Shown here: one piece after another, positions 1 to 10,500 of the stretch
How the letters are laid out: each line of letters opens with the position of its first letter
How positions within the stretch are numbered: position 1 is the stretch's first letter
Source: Dioscorea cayenensis subsp. rotundata
Lineage: Eukaryota; Streptophyta; Magnoliopsida; Dioscoreales; Dioscoreaceae
Direction of reading: 5' to 3'
Length of the DNA: 64,000 nucleotides
NCBI RefSeq assembly: GCF_009730915.1
Contig: NC_052475.1
Span: forward strand, 30,193,016-30,257,015
Notes under the pieces: model-generated
Database searches by the model: none
Told to the model about the DNA's origin: nothing
What the model saw: the letters and a program-made list of their open reading frames with translations, nothing else
Made by a program: the position numbers and the translations under genes

Positions 1-655
1 CCCTCAAATAATCAAATTAAGTAGGTTTTTTTCCCCACTAAAATTGTATTTTTTATTAAAATATTATTAAAAAGATAAAGACATGATTCAATGGTGGGGA
101 TGGTAGTGAGCATGATGAGAGTTGGTGGTGAAGATAATAAAAGTGGTGATGAGGATGTGGAAAGGGTTTGCCCGGAGAAGAGGGAAGAATGTAGTGGTGA
201 TGGCAGAGATCACCAAAGCAGAGAGGAGTGGTGGGGATGAGGTGGAGAGGGTGAAGTGAAAGAAAGAGTATATATATATGTTTAAGGATGTTTAGAAGTT
301 GGTAGATGAGTTGGGGACTCACTGGAAGAAGAGGAAGGTCGCCTAATATAATTTGAGAATAATCCAAATTGCATTATCTATTCTATTATATGGATTATCT
401 AATTAGTAAATCGATTTTTTTTTTTTTTACTTATTTAATAATATTTAATTGAAAAAAGTCACGTTCGCAGAGCTAGACGTAAAAACTAATTAGTGTTAGA
501 TGGACTTATATTTTCTAATTGAAATAATATAGAGACCTCTGACGTTCAAATTCAAATAAGAAGATTAAATATATAATTTGACTTAATTAGAGCTTTTGTA
601 TACTTGTGTGTGTTTAAACCAAAACATTATATACTTTAGAAAATAGTTACAGTAA
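1..655. other. AT-rich intergenic DNA, no gene seen
   Basis: A purine-biased stretch near 90-340 opens a long frame on the minus strand. The translation is low-complexity (His, Pro, Leu and Ser rich) and has no family look. No exon signals or RNA gene were recognised. The stretch ends at the TAA target duplication of a MITE. Confidence 0.5.
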
Positions 656-1313
656 GGGTGTGTTTGTTTGGCAGGATATAAAACTACATGTAATTGTAAT
701 TATAAAAAATTTCAAAATCTGGTGTTTGTTTGGTTGGATTTGAGAATTTGAAAGTAGTTAGAAATGCAGTGTAGATTGATTTGGTTGGTTTTCAAACTAC
801 ATCCAAATCGGCCGTAGTTTAATCTTCCGCATTTGAGATTTCCATAGAAAGTCAAGTGAGACTTTCTAATAAATTTATATATAAATAAAATAAAAATAAA
901 ATTATGATATTATTTTATCTTAATAATAAAGGGTTACTATTATATTTTTATCAATATATTTTTTATAATTATAAAAAATAACAATAATTTGTAATGAAGA
1001 CATAAATTTATATTAAATTAAGCAATTACATGCATAATTATTTTGGTTACTATTAATAACAATTAATTGTGTATTTATAATTAATTAAATTTAATAATGA
1101 CCAAGGTGGAGTATCCTTAGCAAGGGTGTTTATATCCTACAAATACATCCAACCAAACACATGTTTTCAAAATCGAGATTTACAAATCCTTCCAAACAAA
1201 CACAAAATTTTGAAATCCAGCATTTTCAATTACAGTCAACCAAACACCAAAATTTGACTCTCCTGCATTTTCAACTCTACTGTATTTTCAACTACATCTA
1301 ACCAAACGCTACC
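656..1313. mobile_element. Tourist-like (PIF/Harbinger) MITE, ~658 bp
   Basis: The ends are imperfect inverted repeats. The left end begins GGGTGTGTTTG and the right end, read in reverse complement, begins GGTAGCGTTTGG. Both continue into related GTTTGGTTGGAT and ACTACATC blocks that recur in opposite orientation on the two sides. The element is flanked by TAA at 653-655 and 1314-1316, the 3-bp target used by PIF/Harbinger elements. It carries no coding capacity. It is AT-rich inside and was probably moved by a Harbinger transposase in trans. The family call rests on target size and end sequence. Confidence 0.75.
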
Positions 1314-1414
1314 TAATATTTTTCTTCTCTGGACACGCATTTGACCAACAGAACATGAAGTAAGTTGTGTTTTTTTAGGGTACAAAGTTAATTCAAGACC
1401 AATAATTCTTTATG

Positions 1415-2224
1415 ATTTTCTAAATAATGGTGGGTTGCGTTGTCCGGTGGTGAAGTTCTTCTGGCGTAACACATGCCCACGGAAGATCAATCTTTTCAAC
1501 TGGCTTGTGTGGAAGAATAAAATTCTTTCTTTTGAGAATCTCGCAAAAAAACAGTGCAATAAGCTCCCCACTACTACCTGTGTAATGTGTCACTCTGAGA
1601 TTGAATCGGTTGATCATCTCTTTCTGCAGTGCCCTTTTGTTAAACTTGTTTGGGCTTATTTTGTAACTTTTGCACTTGCCAGAGCCACATATCTCAATGA
1701 TCTCGCTTTGGGAGTTGTGGAGGATGTCGGTTCGGCCGTCTTTAAGAGTTATGGGAGACTTAGTTACAAAAGCAATTGTGTGGAATGTGTGGCTTGCTAG
1801 AAACGATTATATTTTAAATGCTCTTGCCTTGCTTGCTCATGTTACTCTTTTGAAAATTGACTGTATGCTGTTATCCTGGTTCTCATATGTTACAAGAGGT
1901 GCTAAAGAGAAGTTGACTGACTCCATGACAACCATTCGTAGAAGTTTGGATTTCTTAGGACCTCGTGCTGCGAACTCTGCTAAGGTTCTAGTGTATGAGG
2001 ATGTTCAGGACCTGGGTACGGGCTAAAGTTCGTGTTGTGACTTTGGGGTCTCGAGGGGACTATCGTTTTGTTCTTCGATGTATTTTGTATTTGGTTTTTT
2101 TTTGTTGCTTTGCCACATCCAGTGGTATGTTATAGCTCCTTCTTGTCTCCAGGTCATTTTTTGGAGGCTGTTATTCTATTTTTGTTGTAATAGAAGTGGT
2201 TTATCTACTTTTAAAAAAAAAAAA
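1415..2224 (+). mobile_element. 5'-truncated LINE (non-LTR retrotransposon), 3' end only
   Basis: The fragment encodes the zinc-binding region found at the C-terminus of plant LINE reverse transcriptases (zf-RVT type). The visible block is at 1435-1800, with a CxxC...HLFxxC-P motif and WxN/WL spacing. The reading then continues in another frame to about 2026 (WLARNDYI and onward), so the coding part has at least one frame change. A 3' UTR and an A-run at about 2212-2226 follow. An 11-bp direct repeat, AATTCTTTATG, lies at 1404-1414 and 2225-2235 and marks the target duplication. Everything upstream of the zinc-binding region, including the RT and endonuclease, is missing, as in 5'-truncated LINE insertions. 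Confidence 0.85.
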
Positions 2225-2233
2225 AATTCTTTA

Positions 2234-2305
2234 TGTTGTTACCTATGATACGTATGTTATATGTTCTTCTGTTGTTACCTATGATACGTATGTTATATGT
2301 TCTTC
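2234..2305. repeat. 36-bp tandem duplication, two copies
   Basis: A 36-bp unit starting TGTTGTTACCTATGATACG is repeated twice head to tail with no visible difference, directly after the LINE target duplication. It looks recent. Confidence 0.85.
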
Positions 2306-3071
2306 TCTTACTTGGTAGCATACTAATTGTATCTACAAAGCTCTATCAAGTTAATTTATTAAATATAGCAACAAGATAAGCTTCCTCCTCGTCTCCTCCT
2401 CCTCCACTTTAATTAGTCTATAATACTTTGAAGTTATCCAATTTGCCACCTCATATATACTTTATCCAAAAATATGCTTGAGATTCAGATTCATCATCAA
2501 GTTCAAAGCACCCATACTTTACCAAGTGGTGCTTTTAATATAATTAAATAACACTTGAGTGCAAGCTAGATATGTTCATCTATATCTTGGCTATATATTA
2601 ATCCTATTGCCAGCTCAAAAAGTTTTAATTCTTACCTCTCATTTGGCAACAAGATCAATACAAAAGCCATGTCTCTTTCTACTCTCGATCCAAACCGCGT
2701 TACTTTATCAGGGCATGCAAATCCCTCGTGCCAATCTAGTCTAATCTACTCCACTGGCACTTGGAGAGAAAAAAAGAATATATATATATATATATATTTC
2801 ATTAAGTAGGGTCACAAACAATATATATATAGAGAGAAATCTCCACTCCACTATCCAAGAGATCAGATCAAGCTCTATGGTTTGATTAATAAATTATCAT
2901 TCTAAACTCCAAGAGCCATTTTGGCCTTTGGTATTGATAAACAATGTTTGATTCATTGGCTTTAAGACTCTACTTTCCATCATTTATAAATAAACTCTTC
3001 AACATGTGCTCATACTCACACTTGCACCTTCAGTAGTCACAAGATAACCCTAAACAATTCTCTTCACAACC
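2306..3071 (+). promoter_or_regulatory. Upstream region of the 3.1 kb gene, with TATA box
   Basis: This non-coding stretch has a TA/GA simple repeat near 2780-2838. A good TATA box (TATAAATA, 2985-2992) lies about 80 bp before the ATG at 3072, which fits a short leader. No other gene is visible. Confidence 0.5.
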
Positions 3072-3635
3072 ATGTCTCAATTCCATCACTTGCAGAGCCT
3101 CAAATTCAAGCTGAACTTACTAAACTTGAAAAACCTAGAAGTTTTCAATCTTCCGGGAGGGCTATTTATTCGATGCTACATCATCACTGGTGCTAGGAAG
3201 AAAATATGTATCGACAGTCAAGTTCTGCCCTCCATGACCTCACTGGAGTTCAAAGCAAGCTCGAAGATGATAACGGAATTTCTAGAGAAGCAAAACATCG
3301 TGTTCGAGCTTCGATGCAGGAGACCGAAACTACCTATGTTCAAGTGTTTAGCAAAGTCTAATAAGCTCTTAGGGAGGGCTGAGGTTGCATGGAAGGATAT
3401 AATGAGACAGGGTGGCTATTCAATGGAGAGATGGATTAGTTTTATTGTTGCATCTCAAGGTGTGTCATTTGATGTGAAGCCACCTGCTTTGCTTGTGAGG
3501 GTTGATGCCTCAGTGAGTGAAAGTAAAGAAAGAGAGATCGGAAGGAATGAAGAATGTGGTTGCAGAGATTGTCAATGGACTGCAAGTGAGGAGGACTTGT
3601 TTTATGCAGCAGCAACAGCATTGGATGCAATCTAG
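3072..3635 (+). CDS. Intronless plant protein with C2-like features, unknown function
   Basis: A single 187-aa open frame with an ATG in good position downstream of a TATA box. There is no signal peptide and no convincing membrane segment. The first ~150 residues alternate hydrophobic and polar strands (for example LGRAEVAWKDIM and RWISFIVASQG), like a degenerate C2 beta-sandwich of the kind seen in several uncharacterised plant proteins. The acidic aspartates that would bind calcium are not obvious. The C-terminus has a Cys cluster (ECGCRDC) and ends in an acidic/alanine helix. Length, frame integrity and promoter support a real gene. The C2 resemblance is my inference and the function is unknown. 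Confidence 0.75.
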   Translation: MSQFHHLQSLKFKLNLLNLKNLEVFNLPGGLFIRCYIITGARKKICIDSQVLPSMTSLEFKASSKMITEFLEKQNIVFELRCRRPKLPMFKCLAKSNKLLGRAEVAWKDIMRQGGYSMERWISFIVASQGVSFDVKPPALLVRVDASVSESKEREIGRNEECGCRDCQWTASEEDLFYAAATALDAI

Positions 3636-3809
3636 CAGTTATTTTTTTCTTGTTTGAGAATGTGTGTGTGTGTGTTTTTTTTTGTGGTGTGTCTCTTGGT
3701 TGATATATAGTCATGATGATGGGATTTGTACTTGTTATTAGATTTCTTGAATTTGTCCAAGATTATATTAATTTTGTTAATCTAAAAATATTAACCCTTT
3801 CCCATTAAG

Positions 3810-3882
3810 GACTCCATGGCCCAATGGATAAGGCGCTGGTCTACGGAACCAGAGATTCTGGGTTCGATCCCCAGTGGAGTCG
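3810..3882 (+). tRNA. tRNA-Arg (anticodon ACG)
   Basis: The 73-nt cloverleaf is complete. Acceptor GACTCCA (3810-3816) pairs with TGGAGTC (3875-3881), with discriminator G at 3882. The D arm is GGCCCAATGGATAAGGC. Anticodon stem CTGGT/ACCAG encloses loop CTACGGA, with anticodon ACG at 3843-3845. The T arm is CTGGGTTCGATCCCCAG. There is no intron. The internal A and B boxes are intact and a T-rich stretch follows. Confidence 0.97.
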
Positions 3883-4112
3883 CTGCCTCCATTAAAGCCT
3901 ATTATTTTTATTTTTGTTTTTTTAAAAATATATATTTCGGATCTCATCATTTTTTTAAATAAAAAATGTATATTTCGGATCCCATCTATCGCAGTGTGCC
4001 ACGTTCACTCGTGTGAAACGTTTCAAAATAAATAAATAAATATATATATATATATATATATAATTTGGGCCCCAGCAATCAAGAGCGCCTATCTTGTCTT
4101 ATTATCTTGCAT

Positions 4113-4119
4113 TATATAA
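4113..4119 (+). promoter_or_regulatory. Possible TATA box of the annexin gene
   Basis: TATATAA lies about 250 bp upstream of the annexin ATG (4366), between the tRNA and the gene. A weaker TTTATAA lies near 4287, so the true start site is uncertain. Confidence 0.35.
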
Positions 4120-4365
4120 GTCCCACCCACCAACTAACAAATAATCAGCTCTTTATGCAAATAACCCGTTAAATATACTATAATTTCTTTTTAATCCAAT
4201 ATCTTTAGCAAATAGATCGAGAAAATTGTATTTCAATAAAGAACAAATTAAGGGCTTTTGTGCATAAACTAAAATAGTCAACACAATTTATAATGCTACT
4301 CTGTTGATCTCACTCATCGCTCTTTCACTTTCTCCATTTGCTTTCATTTCAGCGATCAATCAACA

Positions 4366-6404
4366 ATGGCCACCCTTTCGATCCCGCAACCCGTCCCTTC
4401 CCCTGCTGAAGACGCTGAGCTTCTCCGCAAAGCCTTCGTTGGTCGTTCATCGATCCAAATCTTTTGGTTTTTTGTTTTTTGTTTGTGTTTTCCTGATCTT
4501 TGATCAGAAGCTCTGGTTTTGCTTTCTGATTCTTTTTTCTTGTTTGCAGGTTGGGGCACCGATGAGAACACCATTATATCGATCCTTGCTCACCGATCGG
4601 CAGCCCAGCGCTGCCTGATCCGCCAGCATTATGCGCAGGTTTATGGTGAGGATCTTCTCAAGTCCTTGGACAAGGAGATTTCTGGTGATTTCGAGGTAAT
4701 GTTTCATAAAATCAACTCTTTTTGTGTGTGTGTGTGTGTGTGTGTTATTTTGGCTGTGATTTGTTAGATTCTATGGGTTATTCAAGAGTTCTCCTTTTTT
4801 TGGTGGGGGAAAAAGGTGCTACTTTGGTTGTTGTCAATGGTCCCAAGCTTTCTTTTTATCATTCTTAGCTTTTCTGAAAACACTGAAATGGATGTTTGGC
4901 AATACAATTCTTTTCTGTTCATTATTCTTGGATGCTTTTGGTTGAGATTTGAGTGATTTTGAGAGCAGAGAGCGGTGCTGTTGTGGACTTTAGATCCAGC
5001 AGAGAGGGATGCATTGCTATTGAACGAGGCAGCAAGGAAATGGCACCATAGTAACAATGTGATTGTTGAGATTGCTTGTACCAGGAGCTCTGAGGAGCTG
5101 TTTGCAATCCGGCGGGCTTACCATGCAAGATACAAGCGATCTCTTGAAGAAGATGTGGCTGCTTATACCTCTGGAGATTTTCGTAAGGTGATATATACTT
5201 GCCAGTTCTTTAAATTTCACTCAATAAAGATTTTGATACTTGACTTTGGTGATAGAGTTTAGAATGTAAATGTTGCTTCAGATGTGGTTATTAGTTGCAT
5301 TTCAGAAGTAAATGGGATTCCTAAGCTTCTTTTTATGCTTGATGTCATGCGAGTCTCTTGTCCAAAACTCATTCTTTGAAACTTGTTGCAGAACAATGAC
5401 TATTTGCATTTGGAGTTTTGACTTTTAAGACCTTGAGCTTGAGATGCTGCATATAATGTTATTTGTTGAAGCTTAAATCCTTATTTTCATAGTTGATTCT
5501 GTACCTTGTTACATTCAGTACTTTATTTCGATTCTATGAAAGTGTGACAACAAGACTGAAACATAGCATTGTTTTGATATGATTTGTTATACTCTTATTC
5601 TGTGTTAGCTATTGGTGCCACTCTCAAGTGCTTACCGCTATGAAGGAGCAGAGGTAAACATGACATTGGCAAAATTGGAGGCTAAGATACTTCACGGAAA
5701 GATTGCAGAAAAGGCTTATAGCCATGAAGAAATCATTAGGATTCTCACAACAAGGAGCAAAGCACAAGTTCTTGCTACTCTGAATCATTACAACAATGAG
5801 TTTGGCAATCCTATCAACAAGGTACTGAAACACCCAATAGTCATGCAATTCTGTTTGTTTAATCAGTATTTATCTATTTACCCTGTATTCAACCAACACA
5901 CGGAACACAATATTTATTTTGCTTAACAATTATCATATTGACAGGCTTTGTAAGTTTCCTATCAAACTTATGGTTGCAACGCACAATGTGAATTGATGAT
6001 AAACACTTGAAATCATTGAATGAAATGGCAAAATCACTACAAGAAGACACCTAAAGATTGGAAAATTGTATGAAATTCAAAACTGAAATCTGGCATTGTC
6101 TTTGCAGGATCTGAAGTCTGATCCTAAGGATGAGTTCTTGTTTACACTGAGGGCAGTCACACGCTGCATGTCCACTCCGGAGAAGTACTTTGAGAAGGTC
6201 ATTCGTCTTGCAATCAACAAGATTGGAACCGATGAGGGTGCTCTTACTCGAGTTGTAACAACTCGGGCAGAGGTTGACTTGAAGGTGATAAAGGAGATCT
6301 ACTACAAGAGAAACAGTGTGCCCTTGTCTCGTGCAATTTCAAAGGATACTTCCGGGGATTATGAAGCAATGCTGCTTGCTCTTGTTGGCCGAGATGATGC
6401 TTGA
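4366..6404 (+). CDS. ANN1: Annexin D1-like calcium-dependent membrane-binding protein
   Basis: Exons 4366-4441, 4550-4695, 4969-5187, 5609-5821 and 6108-6404 join in frame to 316 aa, the usual plant annexin length. Four annexin repeats are visible. Repeat 1 carries the type II calcium loop GWGTDE (about residues 26-31) and repeat 4 carries IGTDEG; repeats 2 and 3 lack it, as in plant annexins. His40, the residue linked to the peroxidase-like property of Arabidopsis ANN1, is present in [10 protein letters not shown]. The family binds acidic phospholipids when calcium rises and acts in membrane traffic, ion transport and stress responses. The N-terminus [18 protein letters not shown] closely fits the D1 group. 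Intron 1 donor choice (4442) is set by frame. No defect is seen. Confidence 0.95.
4724..4744. repeat. (GT)n microsatellite in annexin intron 2
   Basis: About ten GT units lie in the intron just after exon 2. They are likely polymorphic and have no coding effect. Confidence 0.85.
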
Positions 6405-7520
6405 GTTCGGTGGAGAAGGAAGAGTTCATTCCTGCAGGGGTGCTTGCTATCTGTGTGATAATAATACCTGTCTTTGCGGTGTGCTAATCAGACTATCAGT
6501 TGATGTCCTATGTGGATTATGAGTTATGTTTGTCTATGAATCATGCTGTTGTTCCTCTACTTGTGTAGACCTTTGTGCTATGTATGAGTTTTGAATGCAT
6601 GATTACCGTGTTCCTAATATTCTGCAGGAAAAACCTCCTTTTGCTTTGGTTTTTTTTCTCCCCGTTTTAGTAATCTCAGAAGTGAACAATGCTCGACTTG
6701 GATATCACACTGTTCAGTTAATAATAATCATTTTTTGTAAAAATAAATTTTACTCACACAAATATATAATTGTGTATGCTTCCCGGTAAAAAATCATATT
6801 TGAACTCTACTGTGATTAATAATCAACTTAATTTTTTTTTAAAAAAAATAAATTTTGTCTAAACTTCATGTTTTAACTAAATTATGTATTTTTTTTTTGA
6901 ACAATTTTAGTATTGCTAGGGTGTGTGCATAATCTGAAAATTAATTGTTTGATCTGTGTTGAACTTCTCACATCAAAATTTTTTACAGCTGGGCTATAAT
7001 AAATCTTTGGCCTATCTATAATGTGCTTAAATTTGTTTTTTTTTATTTAATAGAATTATATATATAAATAATACAAAAAAATCAATCCGTATGTAAATAA
7101 TCAGAAGATTTTATCTGAAGATGCATAAAAGAAAATGTGTTAAGTTATGTATCAGAATTTTTTTTTTGGGAAATTGCAAATAAAAGGGGGGAAATGTAAT
7201 TATGAGATCTTTGAGGGGTAAATGTGAAACAAAGAAGAAAATTAAAAAAGCGAACGAGAAGTCGGCGCAAAAGCTTTGGCCGACCAATAATGGCGTCTCA
7301 TCCCCGCAAGTGAAACCCTCATCGAATTCCTCAAGAAACCCTAGAAAATCCCTTCCTTCTTCTTCTCTACATCTTCGATAACTTGTTTTTTTCTTAAGTT
7401 ATCGTGAATAGTTTTCCAGATCTAGGGTTTAAATCTGTCCTTTCTTCTTTCTTTTGATTCTTTTTGTTTTGGTTTTTCGCTTTTTTTTTATTTTTATTTT
7501 TTGGGCTTTTTGGTTCTCTA
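6405..7520. other. Annexin 3' UTR, intergenic DNA and leader of the DIS3L2-like gene
   Basis: AT-rich with long T runs. The annexin 3' UTR probably ends by about 6620. A transcribed-looking leader with an AAACCCT-type motif (AAACCCTAGA near 7335) and T-rich stretches precedes the ATG at 7521. No other coding sequence was recognised. Confidence 0.5.
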
Positions 7521-10500
7521 ATGGCGGAGCCGGTTGTGGCTGCAAATGGGTTGGTGGAGCGATTGACAACGGCGGCGTCGGAGGAGATGGAGAAAGATAG
7601 AAAGAAGAAGCGGCGCAATAACCGGCGACCTAAGCACTGCCCCTCACCGTACCCAGGTTGCATCTTTGATTCCTGGCTTGCCTTGGTTCTTGATTGGCTT
7701 GATGATTGAAAGATTGTTTCTTCGTGGGATTTTGGGGCATTTTGTGTATCTTGAATGTGTTTGGTTCTAGTAAAAGGATTTCTCATTTTGGATGATTTGG
7801 TAAATCTAAATCGTTCAATCAGGATATGTGAAATTTTCTTTTATGCTTCGATGGTATTTTTTTATTCTTATAATTTTTATTATTGTGATGATTTCTTGAA
7901 AAATGGTTTTGTTTTTTGTTTTTTGGATGAATTTTAATTGAAATAATTTAATCTGGCTTCCGGAAAACAAAGGAATTTAATTTGATGATTAATGTTCCAG
8001 TTTTGTGTTGTTTGTTTCCCTTGCTGCTACTATTCTGAGATCTGGAGAGAACTTATTGATGAACTTCGTACTTGTGCACTTGGAGGAACATATGGTTTTT
8101 GAGTGGGAGAATTCTTTGGCGCATGGTATTTCAGTGTTCATTTAGTGTTTGTATTCGTAGTTTTATAGGATATTAATGCCATACGTGGATCTCTTTTTCT
8201 TTTCTTTTTCTGTGTGTGTAAGGGAATTTGTGTAAATGCTTTATCTTTATGTTTTCAATGTATGGAAAAGATTTTGAAATTTTATTGATTTCTCATGCCA
8301 TATTCTCATGAGCCCTTCTAGGTTTTAAATGAAAGATGTTCTTTGAGTATAATATTTCTTCTTAGGTTTATGAGATTTTCATGTATTACACTTCTCCTGA
8401 GGCTATCATTGATTATTTATATTCTTGTTTTAAATGGTTATGTCCTTTGGAAGGAACTCCCTCTATTGGACTGGATCAAACAAGTTAATTGAGGATCTTA
8501 CCTTTGTTCTTTTATGAAATTTTTACTGAACCTTTCAGGGGCAGCTTGTAGTTCAATGGACGGAGTTTGTGGGCCAGCACCAGAGTGGGTGGAGAATGGC
8601 AATGTTGGTGGATTGAATGTGTATCCTGTGAAGGGCTTCAATTCCCTTCCAGTTATGCATATTAATAGCAATAGTGGCATTATTAGGCCTCCTCCAGGGT
8701 TCCCACCACCTGAGGTGATGAAGATTTCAAGATCATGCCCACTGCCAGCACCATCTCCGCACATCAAATCCTTGCCAAAGAAGATGGAAAACAAGAATTG
8801 TTTTTCACCATATTGGTCACATGATGCTGTGGAAGATGCTATCAAGGTAAGTGTAATACCTGTTTGACAGAGATCTCGATAAATTTTATCCAAAAAATAA
8901 AGAAGGATCTTGGATCTTGATAACTTAATCGAAAAGGGAAGGAATTGTAGCAGTTTTCATTTTCTCTTTTATAAATTGCAGAAAGGACAAGCTTTTAAAG
9001 CTACATTTCGTGTGAATGCACATAACAGACTCGAGGTGAGAATGGATGTGTTTTTCAAGATTACAGGTTAATATTGGTATTGACTTGGGTTCATGTTCAA
9101 TTACTTCTTTCACAGCATTTAATTTTGGTTTTTACAGGCCTACTGCACTATAGAAGGTTTACCAATAGATGTTCTCATCAATGGTGCTGCTGCTCAGAAC
9201 AGAGCGGTATGTTGGTTTTCTTGGTAGACTTGACATGGAGCTTTTTCCTTGATATGCCATTTTGTGTTTCTGTTTATTTCCATTGCACTTTTAACCAATT
9301 AAATTTTTTTTTTACCTATCCATGACTGTATTATTGTATTCTGATTGCTTCTGCTCACACAGTTGTATATGTCAGACTGGTGTTTAGCTGTGTGCATACC
9401 CTAGTGAGAACTTGTCAGAATTGCTGAGCGTGCAATTTTAATTGCTACCATCTTTCATTGATTGCTTTAATTATCTATTCTTCCCCCGCAGATAGAAGGT
9501 GATGTTGTTGCTTTGATGTTGGATCCTGTGGCATCTTGGACTAGGCTGAAAGGATCAAATTTATCTGGAAATTACAACTCTTCATATGATTCTAATAAGT
9601 TTTCAGAATCCAAAGAGTTGGCTGTGCATAAGTTTGCCATCAAGGAAAACTCTAATGCGGACTGTGATTTTATTACTTCCAGCAATGGTACCTTCCCCTT
9701 GGATAGGGGATGCAACTGTCATGGAGACAACAACATCAATTTAGCTGTTCATTGTGGCCCAGGAGCTGGAGTTGGACATTATGACCAGAGGTGCAATGGA
9801 CATAACATTTCCTCCTTTGATGGTGCAGAAGGATCTCCTGCCTTTCAGCAGGATGAAGTTGTAAGAGCTTTGGAAAGGATATGTGCTATGGCATATTCTA
9901 ATCCATCAAAGCGACCTACTGGCAAGATCATTGGCATCATAAAAAAGTCTGCTCGTCGCAGAGCAATAATTGGTTTTCTCGGTGCTAAACAATGGCTTTG
10001 TAAAGAGGTCGCCCATGAAACTCAGATCCATGGACAATGTTCTGACAACAATAGAAGTTCTGTAGAATATATGGAACTGTTTCCTAATGATTTCAAATTC
10101 CCAAAAATGGTGGTAAAGGTAAGCAGCCTGCCAAATTTCATTGTAGAGAGGCTGAAAAAGGGTGATGCAACAGTTGGAAAAGAATTAGTTGCTGCACAAA
10201 TAGATGAGTGGAGTGAGGGAAGTCTTTCTCCACAAGCTCAGGTGTTGCGTATTCTTGGTGATGGCGGAGAGGTTGAATCACAAATAGCTGCTATTTTCTT
10301 TGAAAATTCCATACACCCAGCAACCTTTTCTTCTGAATTACTGGATTGCATTCCAGATGACCCTTGGTCTGTACCCTCAAAGGAACTCCAGATTAGAAAA
10401 GACCTTAGAAATATTTGCACATTTACTATAGATCCTTCATCTGCTGTTGATCTTGATGACGCTTTATCTGTTGAAGTAGTATCTAATGGGATATACCGCG

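Noticed and set aside
56-367. 103-codon minus-strand open frame
   Set aside because: The translation is low-complexity from a purine-biased tract, with no family features and no promoter context.
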